Source: JBEGHD01 sp049334165 (GTDB lineage Bacteria > Bacteroidota > Bacteroidia > Flavobacteriales_D > Sanyastnellaceae). From it: DNA of 64,000 bases. The position numbers were made by a program, and so were the translations under genes. Shown here piece after piece: positions 44,183-51,347 of the stretch. The notes beneath the pieces are model-generated. The model searched no databases. It saw only the letters and a list, made by a program, of their open reading frames with translations, and was not told the DNA's origin. The stretch lies in NCBI GenBank assembly GCA_049334165.1, contig JBEGHD010000002.1. One strand, written 5' to 3'. Numbering within the stretch: the first letter of the stretch is position 1; every line of letters begins with the position of its first letter.

Positions 44183-44680
44183 TTGGTCAGCTTTCGTACG
44201 GTCATAGGGCGTCTCGATCACTTGCCTACAACAAGGTATCTACTCGTGCCCGAAAAGTATGTCCAGAAACTTGGTGGACTAAAAACCCGTGTCATTTGCA
44301 CCGTTGAGAATTCCGTAACCTATCGATCTGGACTTGTTGCTCTTGGCGATGGCGATGCGTATTTACCTATCAACAAGAATCAACTTGAGATTATTGATGC
44401 TGAAGAAGGTGACGAGGTAGGAATAAAACTAGAGAAGGACCCGGATAAACTCGGAGTGGATATTCCTGTAGAATTCGAAGAAGCACTAAGCCAGGATGAT
44501 CAGGGTAGAGTTCGATTTGAACAGTTGTCATTGAGCAAGCAGCGATTTTTGATCGGCTTTATTTCTAAGGCCAAAACAGTTCATACAAGGGTCAATCGAT
44601 CGGTGAGTATCCTCAACAAGCTACAACGCTATCCAAAAGGAAAAGAAGACTTGAGGGATGTAATCAAATCCCGAAAGTAG
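44183..44680 (+). CDS. DUF1905/YdeI-type protein
   Basis: The 165-residue protein has an N-terminal DUF1905 barrel (VIGRLDHLPTTRYLLVPEKYV, then TVENSVTYRSGLVALGDGDAYLPINKNQ and GDEVGIKLEKDP) and a C-terminal bacteriocin-protection/YdeI-like helical part (FEQLSLSKQRFLIGFISKAKTVHTRVNRSVSILNKLQ). A start codon is TTG at 44183; no ATG is near. The function in Bacteroidota is unknown. It lies 18 nt after moxR and may share its transcript. Confidence 0.8.
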   Translation: MVSFRTVIGRLDHLPTTRYLLVPEKYVQKLGGLKTRVICTVENSVTYRSGLVALGDGDAYLPINKNQLEIIDAEEGDEVGIKLEKDPDKLGVDIPVEFEEALSQDDQGRVRFEQLSLSKQRFLIGFISKAKTVHTRVNRSVSILNKLQRYPKGKEDLRDVIKSRK

Positions 44681-44894
44681 TTTTTAGGAGTGGTCTGGTA
44701 GTCTGGTGGCTTCTAACATCTCTTTCATCTAGAACGCGAAAATTACGACCCTTCTGGTTCGATTTTACTACCGGAAATCTGATGTAACCATAAATTTAGA
44801 TTTCTGAGAGACGTGAATTGTCGGCCATGTCTACGACCTTTTCTTTCGTTGGGTGGTCATTGATCCAACCGTTGAAACCGTTGGCTATTCGCAA

Positions 44895-44961
44895 TCCCGA
44901 AGGGATGACACTATTGTAGGTAAAAATGCGAAAAGACACCAGAACCCCGAAAGGGGTGACA
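44895..44961. repeat. Two CCCGAAGGG-type hairpins with TGACA
   Basis: TCCCGAAGGGA followed by TGACA (44895-44910), and ACCCCGAAAGGGGT overlapping TGACA (44944-44961), about 50 nt apart. The first 214 nt of the 281-nt gap after the DUF1905 gene hold nothing else recognisable. The last copy ends at the stop codon of the next, minus-strand gene. Confidence 0.55.
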
Positions 44962-46008
44962 TTAAAACCGCAAAACAGTTTCGCTCCATTTCTTTGGGGT
45001 GATTTTTTGGGAAAGCTGGTTGGAATGTTTTCCCATTGCCAAAAGCTCTTCATCGCTGAGGTTGCCCAGCCTGTCAAATGCTTTCAGGATACTTTCTGAA
45101 GATCCCGATTGAAAAGAAAATCCGTTTTTGGCTTCTTCCAAAAAAGCAGTGGCTGCACCGATTTTACCGGAACAGAGAAGTGGTAATCCGGCAGCAGCCA
45201 TTTCGTGGACGGCCACGCCCCAGGGCTCTCTGTGACTTGGAAGAACGAACGCTCCAACTTTAGGTAGAATCTTAAGAAGTTCCGCAGGTTGCAAAAATCC
45301 GAAGTGTTTGATGCCTTCCTGCTCGGGTCGTTTTTCCCAGTCATCACCTGTGCCCACGCACCAGAGCTCCCAGTCGTTCTCAGTTTCTATTTTCCACCTG
45401 CTGAAAGCTTCCCACATCTCGTAGATTCCCTTGAAAGGGAGGTAACGTCCAAGGTAGAGAATGCGGTGAGGGTAGTCCGCTGACTTTTGATCAGCAGATA
45501 GTTCGAAGGCCTTTTGGAAAGCGGTGGTGTCGGCACAGTAGAAGCCCTCGGAAATGTGAGCGTCATCGAAGCCTAGTTTTTGAGCGAAAGATTTTTGTGG
45601 CTGGCCGGGAATCCAGGCATCGGAAAAAACTGACTTGAATTTCCATTTTGCAAAACGCACCAACAATCTTTGTTTGAGGGAGTTTTGCCACCAGTTGTCG
45701 AGTGTCAAAACTGTAGGGCATTTGCCGTAAAACATCTCGCAAACGGCCAGGTAGTCTTTATCGACCCAGCCAGAACAGACAATCACATCAGGGGTGATTT
45801 CTTCTGAGAGCTTCAGAAGTGCATTTCGATCAAAGTCGGGCTTATCGTAAATCTTGACACCATCGATCTGGCGGAATTGAAAAGGCGCTTCTTCGTTCAC
45901 CGGCCACCGCACGATGTGGATTTCCTCTACGTGATTACTCAACTCTTCCACACAGGCCATGAAATATTCTGCCAGTTCGGTGTATAGGAAAAGGACGCGC
46001 TTTTTCAT
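44962..46008 (-). CDS. Family 4 glycosyltransferase (GT-B)
   Basis: The 348-residue protein is a GT4 enzyme: start MKKRVLFLYTELAEYFMACV, the middle RILYLGRYLPFKGIYEMWEAF (first strand of the C-domain), WCVGTGDDWEKRPEQEGIKHFGFL and FVLPSHREPWGVAVHEMAAAGLPLLCSG with the Glu-x7-Glu-like nucleotide-sugar site. The ATG at 46008 was chosen because an exact TATTTTTG box ends 5 nt upstream. Its partner genes lie beyond the DUF559 insertion to the right; it is transcribed away from it. Confidence 0.9.
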   Translation of the reverse strand: MKKRVLFLYTELAEYFMACVEELSNHVEEIHIVRWPVNEEAPFQFRQIDGVKIYDKPDFDRNALLKLSEEITPDVIVCSGWVDKDYLAVCEMFYGKCPTVLTLDNWWQNSLKQRLLVRFAKWKFKSVFSDAWIPGQPQKSFAQKLGFDDAHISEGFYCADTTAFQKAFELSADQKSADYPHRILYLGRYLPFKGIYEMWEAFSRWKIETENDWELWCVGTGDDWEKRPEQEGIKHFGFLQPAELLKILPKVGAFVLPSHREPWGVAVHEMAAAGLPLLCSGKIGAATAFLEEAKNGFSFQSGSSESILKAFDRLGNLSDEELLAMGKHSNQLSQKITPKKWSETVLRF

Positions 46009-46013
46009 GAGGG

Positions 46014-46021
46014 CAAAAATA
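46014..46021 (-). promoter_or_regulatory. -7 box for a leaderless transcript (GT4)
   Basis: The minus strand reads TATTTTTG, 5 nt (CCCTC), then ATG at 46008. Nearly the same sequence lies at asnB. Confidence 0.6.
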
Positions 46022-46070
46022 GAATTATCAGTTGTCAATTATGAATGGAACAATTATCAATTATGAATCG
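46022..46070. repeat. AT-rich repeat (AATTATCAATTATGAAT type)
   Basis: Two units of AATTATCA(A/G)TT...ATTATGAAT. The same kind of sequence follows the promoter of asnB at 50213-50252, so the promoter together with this repeat is present at both places. Confidence 0.55.
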
Positions 46071-46076
46071 CACTTG

Positions 46077-46145
46077 CCTACCGCTGCCCCCCTGCCTACC
46101 GCTGCCCCCGACCCCTGAAGGGGCGAGCTGTAGCGCGCAGATTAA
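46077..46145. repeat. R2 repeat, left copy
   Basis: GCCTACCGCTGCCCCC occurs twice and is followed by the hairpin ACCCCTGAAGGGGC, then GAGCTG and GCGCAGATTA. The same hairpin and tail occur at 47028-47145, on the other side of the DUF559 module. The tract from 46146 to 46256 has no other recognised feature. Confidence 0.65.
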
Positions 46146-46256
46146 ATTCACATTCTATTTATTTTAACGGGATACTGTGTGTCCGCATTCTCTGCGGGGG
46201 CTCGCTCAAGCCAAAATGTCGATGCACCCTACATCGAAAGAGCTCAGCATTCTCCG

Positions 46257-46281
46257 CCAGCGGGGGATATGGCGCTGGCCA
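46257..46281. repeat. Partial R1 repeat
   Basis: CCAGCGGGGGATATGGCGCT is like the outer part of the R1 copy at 46851-46875 (CCAGCGGGGGAGATAGCGTT). A degenerate or truncated copy. Confidence 0.4.
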
Positions 46282-46343
46282 AATTCAATTGGTTTCGAAA
46301 TAAGGTAACTTCATCCAATGACAAGATTTACCGATGAGTTTCA

Positions 46344-46399
46344 GGTCGCTCGACCGTTGTCCCCCTTTGGAGGGGGTGCCAGAAAGGCGGGGGAGGACT
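46344..46399. repeat. R1 palindromic repeat, left of DUF559 gene
   Basis: GGTCGCTCGACC, a small palindrome, is followed by TGTCCCCC...GGAGGGGGTGCC...GGCGGGGGAGGAC. It can fold as CCCCC/GGGGG and GCC/GGC hairpins inside a GTCC/GGAC stem. Forward orientation. Confidence 0.75.
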
Positions 46400-46431
46400 T
46401 TCACAAAAAGAAAAACTTTTAATTTAGAATT

Positions 46432-46815
46432 ATGCCATCTAATGAGAACTACAATAAACATCTGAGAGATTTCGCAAGGGAAAACCGCGATCAGATGACC
46501 AAAGCGGAAGCATGTTTGTGGAAATGTGCCTTATCGAGAAGAAAAATGCTCGGTTACCGTTTTAAAAGACAAAGACCTGTGGATTGGTATATCGTAGATT
46601 TCATGTGTCCGAAATTGGGTCTAATTATCGAGGTAGATGGATACAGTCACTCTTTGGAGGAAATTCAGAAAAAAGATAAAGTTCGCCAGGGTAGCTTAGA
46701 AGCCTTGGGGTTCACAGTCATCAGGTTTAACGATGAAGACGTTTTAAGAGATATTTCTCATGTTAGATATGTTATTCAGAAATGGATTGAGGAATTGGAA
46801 AAAGGCAAAAACTGA
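46432..46815 (+). CDS. DUF559 endonuclease domain protein (Vsr-like PD-(D/E)XK fold)
   Basis: The 127-residue protein shows TKAEACLWKCALSRRKMLGY at the N-terminus and the nuclease core FKRQRPVDWYIVDF ... LGLIIEVDGYSH, with Asp 56, Glu 67 and Asp 69 as likely metal ligands, and FTVIRFNDEDVLRDI. This is the DUF559/COG2852 family, related to the very-short-patch-repair nuclease Vsr. The role in vivo is unknown. It is on the opposite strand to its glycosyltransferase neighbours and has R1 palindromes directly on both sides. Confidence 0.92.
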   Translation: MPSNENYNKHLRDFARENRDQMTKAEACLWKCALSRRKMLGYRFKRQRPVDWYIVDFMCPKLGLIIEVDGYSHSLEEIQKKDKVRQGSLEALGFTVIRFNDEDVLRDISHVRYVIQKWIEELEKGKN

Positions 46816-46818
46816 ATT

Positions 46819-46863
46819 GTCCTCCCCCGCCTCGTACCTCGGCACCCCCTCCAGCGGGGGAGA
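46819..46863. repeat. R1 palindromic repeat, right of DUF559 gene
   Basis: An inverted copy: GTCCTCCCCCGCC ... GGCACCCCCTCCAGCGGGGGAGA. It starts 3 nt after the DUF559 stop codon and pairs with 46344-46399. Confidence 0.75.
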
Positions 46864-46937
46864 TAGCGTTGACCAACTTCGTTCGGGGAAAATCAAAATA
46901 TTTCTGTGCAATTACAGGATTTACAAATAAGATATAG

Positions 46938-46993
46938 GGCGCTCGACAGCTGTCCCCCTCTGGAGGGGGTGCCTAAAAGGCGGGGGAGGACTT
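46938..46993. repeat. R1 palindromic repeat, solo copy
   Basis: GGGCGCTCGACAGCTGTCCC ... GGAGGGGGTGCC ... AAGGCGGGGGAGGACTT in forward orientation, about 75 nt right of the inverted copy. The 74 nt between them hold no recognised feature. Confidence 0.7.
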
Positions 46994-47027
46994 GATATGC
47001 AAAAAAGGTAATCTGATTTCGAAACCG

Positions 47028-47145
47028 GCTCGCTCTCAAGACTCACAATCCGACTCAAACTGTTCTGGCTCACAGACCATCGCTGCCCCCCTGCCTACCA
47101 GCAGGCAGGCGACCCCTGAAGGGGCGAGCTGGATCGCGCAGATTA
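47028..47145. repeat. R2 repeat, right copy
   Basis: GCTCTCAAGACTCACAATCC and ACTCAAACTG at the left, then GCTGCCCCC, CTGCCTACCAGCAGGCAGGC (a palindrome) and the hairpin ACCCCTGAAGGGGC with GAGCTGG and GCGCAGATTA. It resembles one unit of the tandem array at 50337-50835. Confidence 0.65.
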
Positions 47146-47183
47146 ATTATGAGTGACTAGTGTAGTTGAACGACCGCGAAACT

Positions 47184-48326
47184 TCAACTCCGAAACAAAT
47201 CGATGTTTTGCTGGATGTGCTCTGGGTCGGAGGTGATTTCTCGGGCAAATTCCCAGGCTCCTGCTGTTAGCTGCTGGTATTCTTCGTCATCCATTTCGAT
47301 GCATCTGGAGATCGTTCGCTGCCACTGCCCGGTTTCGTTGAGGTCGATGTCCCATCCGGCTTGCTTTTGTTCCAGGCCGCGCCAAGGTGTGTGAACCGAA
47401 AGCATCACCGGCAGTCCAGCTCCGAGAGCTTCTACAATCGAGTGGCCGTAGTTTTCATGGAGAGTTGGCAAAATGTAAAAGTCGTGTTGCGCCAGTCGGT
47501 CTTTTATTTCCAGCGGGTTCACCGGTCCGCGGTAATCGATCGAAACATGGTTTTTCTCCGCCAGAGATTTGCACTTGCTCCAGTACTCTTCATCTTCAAT
47601 CGGGCCATAGACGATGAGTTTAGCCATTTCCCTCTTGTCGACTTGTCCAGCTTGCTCAATGAAAAAATCGAGATTTTTCTTCTTCGAAATTCGCGAGAGA
47701 AATGCGAATTCAGCTATTCCGCTTTTTTTCTCCGACTTCGGAATTTCCGAAACAGGCGAAGCCAAATTCATGGCGACTCTTACATCGGCCTTTTGTCCAA
47801 AGTGCTCTTTGATTTCAGATTCTTCCTGAGGAGTAGAAGCATGCCAGGTGATGCCCTTGAAGAGATTGAAAATCCGGGAAGCACCGAGAAAAATCTTCTT
47901 TTTCAGTGGTTTTATTGAAAGCGCTTTTTCACCGAGCATTCCCCTCGGAGCCAGGATGGCACGGGCGGGAGACTTTCTCTTTTTGTTCACCCTGAGAGGT
48001 GTGATCGAGAAATTCATCGAAAACAGGCTGTTCAGGTAGAGCACATCCGGTTTTTTCTCGTCCAAAATATCTTCGAAAGTCGATTTAGATTGATTTTCCG
48101 GGTTGAGGTAGATGATCGAGTAGTGGCCCCGATTGATCCACTTGTCAGTTTCGATCTCTGCGTACGGCTTGTCATCGTTCAAATCGCGATCCGAGGTGAC
48201 CACCAAAAAGTCGAACTCACCGTGAAGCTGATCGATGATGTTAGCTACTGATTTAATTGGCCCTCCGGCTTTGAACCCTGGCAAGAACCAGTCGATAGAA
48301 ATGAGGATTTTAGGTTTTTTAGACAT
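47184..48326 (-). CDS. Family 4 glycosyltransferase
   Basis: The 380-residue GT4 protein has PKILISIDWFLPGFKAGGPI at the N-terminus (the 'GG' acceptor-domain motif), VLYLNSLFSMNFS, RAILAPRGMLGEKAL, HASTPQEESEIK, AEFAFLSRISKKKNLDFFIE and FYILPTLHENYGHSIVEALGAGLPVM with the Glu-x7-Glu motif (ENYGHSIVE). This is the WbuB/PssF-like sort of exopolysaccharide transferase. The ATG at 48326 lies 5 nt upstream of the asnB stop, so translation is coupled. Confidence 0.92.
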   Translation of the reverse strand: MSKKPKILISIDWFLPGFKAGGPIKSVANIIDQLHGEFDFLVVTSDRDLNDDKPYAEIETDKWINRGHYSIIYLNPENQSKSTFEDILDEKKPDVLYLNSLFSMNFSITPLRVNKKRKSPARAILAPRGMLGEKALSIKPLKKKIFLGASRIFNLFKGITWHASTPQEESEIKEHFGQKADVRVAMNLASPVSEIPKSEKKSGIAEFAFLSRISKKKNLDFFIEQAGQVDKREMAKLIVYGPIEDEEYWSKCKSLAEKNHVSIDYRGPVNPLEIKDRLAQHDFYILPTLHENYGHSIVEALGAGLPVMLSVHTPWRGLEQKQAGWDIDLNETGQWQRTISRCIEMDDEEYQQLTAGAWEFAREITSDPEHIQQNIDLFRS

Positions 48327-50199
48327 CAATTTTGTTTTTATCCAGCCAGTGAGAAAGCACCACGAGCGGCCATATGCGCGACCACGTGATTTTAGGGTCG
48401 TTGCTCAGAAAGCGTTTCCAAAGATCATCAATAGCTCTGGCGTTGAACTCTTTTCTCTGGCCCAGCGCTTCAAGGTAAGAACTACAAAATTCCCTGAGCT
48501 CGTCTTTCATCCAATTTTCCCACGGAAGCACAAATCCCATTTTGGGACGGTCAACGATTTCGCGAGGCAGCAGATCGCCCATGGCGTCAACGAGCAGTTC
48601 TTTTTGCGTGTGCGGATATTTTTGTTGATCACCAATGCCCATCACGTATTCCACCAGGTTGTGGTCGAGAAAAGGAACACGAACCTCCAGGGCGTGAGCC
48701 ATACTCATCTGGTCACTGTCTCGAAGAAGCACATTTTGCATGTATGTGTTCATTTCTGCCCAGGAGATTTTGCTCAGATATGGCATGTCGAAACCGGGAT
48801 TTCCAAATGCGATATTTTCGTGGAGCAGCCTGTGCGCCTCGTTTGGTGGGAGTTTCCTGCTGGAGATCAGTTTTTTCACCTGCCTGTCGAAGAGCACGAG
48901 TCGATTGATCGGAAAGGTGTAATCGATGTCGAGGTAATCTTGTTTGAGCACCTCTGCAATTTTATCGGAAGCAATCGAAGGCTTTGCTGCCCGGTAGAAA
49001 GTCATTGCGAAGTTGCGCATGAACTTTGGGAAACTCATGAGCCATTTTTTATCCGACAGGCGAGCCAGTCTTTTGAAAACATCGTAGCCTGCGAAGAGCT
49101 CATCACCTCCGAGCCCCGAAAGGGCCATGGTGATTCCCGCCTGCTTGGTCATTTTGGAAACCACAAACGTGTTGGGCCCATCACCGCTGGGGTGATCCAT
49201 AGCGTTTAGTGCATCGGGAAGAAGATCTAGAAAATCCCTGGGGTTGAGTTGTATTTCGTGGTGGTCGGTTTTGAATTTATCGGCCACCATTCGGGCGTAT
49301 TTGGCTTCGCTAAATTCGGCTTCATCAAAAGCGACATTAAACGTGCTCACGCGTTTGGTAGCCACTTCACTCATCAGTCCCACAATGGCGCTAGAGTCGA
49401 TTCCCCCTGAAAGAAAAGCACCAAAAGGAACATCTGCACGAAGCCGGAGATCTACGCTTTTCAACATCGATTCGCGAATGTCGGTGAGGATTTCACTGCG
49501 CGACTGGCCTGCAGATTTTCTCGAAAACTGCTGCGTGACGTCCCAGTATTTTTTGAAAATCGTCTCGTTGTCGTTGAGCACCACGTAGTGTCCGGGCATC
49601 AGCATTTTGATGTCTTTCACAATGGTGTTGGGCGCGTGAACGGTTTGGTAACGAAGGAAGTCGGCAATTGCTGTAGTGTCTGTTTTTCGCTCCACAATTC
49701 CACTTTCGAGTATCGGTCGCACCTCAGACGAAAAGACGAAGTGGCTGTTGACGTCAGCGTAGTAAAGCGGCTTGATACCCAGTCGGTCTCTGGCGATAAA
49801 CAGTTCGCCTTTCGACTTGTCCCAGATAGCGAAGGCAAACATGCCATTGAATTTCTGAAGGCATGCGCGTCCCCATTTCTCGTAAGCCGCCAGAATCACC
49901 TCCGTATCCGAAGAAGTGCGGAATGGGTAATCGCTAAGCTGGTCTTTGAGTTCGCGGTAGTTGTAGATCTCACCGTTGAAAACAATCACCAGATTGCTGT
50001 CGTGACTGTAGAAAGGTTGGTTGGCCGCGTCTGTAGTGTCAATGATGGAAAGTCGCTGGTGGCCCAGCACGAGTTCGCGGGCAGCGAAAGTCCCGTTGGC
50101 ATCCGGCCCTCGATGGGACAGTGTCCGGTTCATTTTTTTGACAATCGCTTCGGGTTGATCTAACCTGCTAAGCCCAAATATTCCATTGATTCCACACAT
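48319..50199 (-). CDS. asnB: Asparagine synthase (glutamine-hydrolysing), AsnB-like
   Basis: The 626-residue protein has a class II glutaminase domain with catalytic Cys2 (MCGINGIFG, HRGPDANG, GHQRLSIID, NGEIYNY) and a synthetase domain with the PPi loop FLSGGIDSSAIVGL and ALSGLGGDELFAGYD. In polysaccharide clusters such proteins (WbpS/AsnB type) often amidate sugar acids instead of making free asparagine; which applies here is unclear. An exact TATTTTTG box ends 5 nt before the ATG. It is upstream of the GT4 gene and coupled to it. Confidence 0.93.
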   Translation of the reverse strand: MCGINGIFGLSRLDQPEAIVKKMNRTLSHRGPDANGTFAARELVLGHQRLSIIDTTDAANQPFYSHDSNLVIVFNGEIYNYRELKDQLSDYPFRTSSDTEVILAAYEKWGRACLQKFNGMFAFAIWDKSKGELFIARDRLGIKPLYYADVNSHFVFSSEVRPILESGIVERKTDTTAIADFLRYQTVHAPNTIVKDIKMLMPGHYVVLNDNETIFKKYWDVTQQFSRKSAGQSRSEILTDIRESMLKSVDLRLRADVPFGAFLSGGIDSSAIVGLMSEVATKRVSTFNVAFDEAEFSEAKYARMVADKFKTDHHEIQLNPRDFLDLLPDALNAMDHPSGDGPNTFVVSKMTKQAGITMALSGLGGDELFAGYDVFKRLARLSDKKWLMSFPKFMRNFAMTFYRAAKPSIASDKIAEVLKQDYLDIDYTFPINRLVLFDRQVKKLISSRKLPPNEAHRLLHENIAFGNPGFDMPYLSKISWAEMNTYMQNVLLRDSDQMSMAHALEVRVPFLDHNLVEYVMGIGDQQKYPHTQKELLVDAMGDLLPREIVDRPKMGFVLPWENWMKDELREFCSSYLEALGQRKEFNARAIDDLWKRFLSNDPKITWSRIWPLVVLSHWLDKNKIDV

Positions 50200-50204
50200 G
50201 GAGG

Positions 50205-50212
50205 CAAAAATA
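50205..50212 (-). promoter_or_regulatory. -7 box for a leaderless transcript (asnB)
   Basis: The minus strand reads TATTTTTG, 5 nt (CCTCC), then ATG at 50199. Confidence 0.6.
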
Positions 50213-50252
50213 GAATTATCAATTATGAATGTGTGAATTACGAATTATGAAT
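50213..50252. repeat. AT-rich repeat upstream of asnB
   Basis: GAATTATCAATTATGAAT and a second ATTATGAAT unit; same type as 46022-46070. Confidence 0.55.
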
Positions 50253-50269
50253 TTGCGGAAAGGGCTGAA

Positions 50270-50324
50270 GGTCGATCGGCCGTTGTCCCCCGCTGGAGGG
50301 GGTGCCCGTAGGGCGGGGGAGGAC
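50270..50324. repeat. R1 palindromic repeat, solo copy at asnB
   Basis: GGTCGATCGGCCGTTGTCCC ... CTGGAGGGGGTGCCC ... AGGGCGGGGGAGGAC, forward orientation. No nuclease gene is near it, so it is a stand-alone copy about 3.3 kb from the DUF559 module. Confidence 0.75.
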
Positions 50325-50336
50325 ATTTTGGTCTAA

Positions 50337-50835
50337 TGGTGATTAAGTAATCTTAGTTAACTCAGGTAACTGAGGGTGTTTGATCAACGCGATGCTCTCA
50401 AGACACACACTCACACTCAAACTGAGCCTGCCGCTGCCCCCGACCCCTAAAGGGGCTATCCACGTTCGAAGGTAATTGAGTGGATTAAGGGTATTTGTGT
50501 AATTGGAGAGTGTTTGATCAACGTGATGCTCTCAAGACTCAAACTCCAACTCAAACTGAGCCTGCCGCTTCCCCCGACCCCTAAAGGGGCGATCCACGTT
50601 CGAAGGTAATTGAGTGGATTAAGGGTATTTGTGTAATTGGGGAGTGTTTGATCAACGTGATGCTCTCAAGACTTAAACTCACACTCAAACTGAGCCTGCC
50701 GCTGCCTGCCGCTTCCCCCGACCCCTAAAGGGGCGAGCCACGTTCGAAGGTAATTGAATGGATTAAGGGTATTTGTGTAATTGGGGAGTGTTTGATCAAC
50801 GTTATGCTCTCAAGACTCAAACTCACACTCAAAAC
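50337..50835. repeat. Tandem array of R2 units (134-144 bp)
   Basis: Nearly four units at about 50337-50470, 50471-50604, 50605-50748 and 50749-50835 (partial). Each has GGTAATTGA, GGATTAAGGGTATTTGTGTA, TGTTTGATCAACGT, TGCTCTCAAGACTCAAACTC, CTGCCGCT and the hairpin CCCCTAAAGGGG, then CCACGTTCGAA. The first unit has a diverged left part, and unit 3 has a 10-bp duplication CTGCCGCTGC. The last ends near the stop of the next gene. No gene lies in the 647-nt gap. Confidence 0.85.
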
Positions 50836-50846
50836 TGATTTGCCAA

Positions 50847-51344
50847 TCACTCAAACTCACTGCAATCTTCCGAAGGTTGATGCACTCCGCCACCTTGTTG
50901 GTAGACTACGCTTGCTCCGAGGTGGCCGGAATAGCTGATCGTTGCAGCACCACCAAGCAGGAGCAAGACAACGATGACAGGCAGGATTTTGCCGGCCTTA
51001 TTTTTTAAAATTCTCGCGGCCACATCTAAAACAGTGGCTGCCGAAAAAACCCAGGCTGAGAGTTGTGCCCACCACAGATGATCTTTCAGAACAAAAGGAT
51101 CGCAGATTGTGCGCACCACCTCATTGTAGGCTTCCTGGCCGGTGAAAAAAGTGATCCAGAAAAAGACGATTCCTGTCCACAACAAAAGTGAAAGCGTGAA
51201 TCGCAGGTTGGATGCAAAAGATTTCTTTTGGAACACGAGCCAGGCCAGTCCCACTGCCGAGGAAATGATTAAAATGCCAATGGCAAAATGGACGAACAGA
51301 GGATGCCACAGCTCCGTTCGCCACATTGATGGGAGTTGATCCAT
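50847..51344 (-). CDS. DUF2231-type membrane protein
   Basis: The 165-residue protein has four membrane segments and the motifs LWHPLFVHFAIGILIISSAV and ISYSGHLGASVVYQQGGGV, typical of DUF2231 proteins. It ends HQPSEDCSEFE, with an acidic tail. The function is unknown; His residues in HPLFVH and GHLG suggest haem or metal binding, by inference. The gene follows the small lipoprotein gene by 3 nt and is probably in the same operon. Confidence 0.88.
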   Translation of the reverse strand: MDQLPSMWRTELWHPLFVHFAIGILIISSAVGLAWLVFQKKSFASNLRFTLSLLLWTGIVFFWITFFTGQEAYNEVVRTICDPFVLKDHLWWAQLSAWVFSAATVLDVAARILKNKAGKILPVIVVLLLLGGAATISYSGHLGASVVYQQGGGVHQPSEDCSEFE

Positions 51345-51347
51345 GAT

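Larger units (their letters stand above)
46344..46863 (+). mobile_element. Candidate DUF559/R1 module
   Basis: The DUF559 gene lies between an inverted pair of R1 palindromes, about 520 bp in all, between two glycosyltransferase genes on the other strand. It is surrounded in turn by R2 copies. Mobility is inferred from this layout only; no target duplication was identified. Confidence 0.4.

Noticed and set aside
44796..45077. Minus-strand reading frame of 93 residues
   Set aside because: It overlaps the GT4 gene and runs through the CCCGAAGGG hairpins; translation of such repeats gives common spurious proteins.
46344..46993. R1 elements as intrinsic terminators
   Set aside because: The GC-rich hairpins are not followed by T-runs, occur in both orientations and also lie away from gene ends.
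50337..50835. CRISPR array
   Set aside because: Repeat units of 134-144 bp are contiguous with no unique spacers, and no cas genes are nearby.
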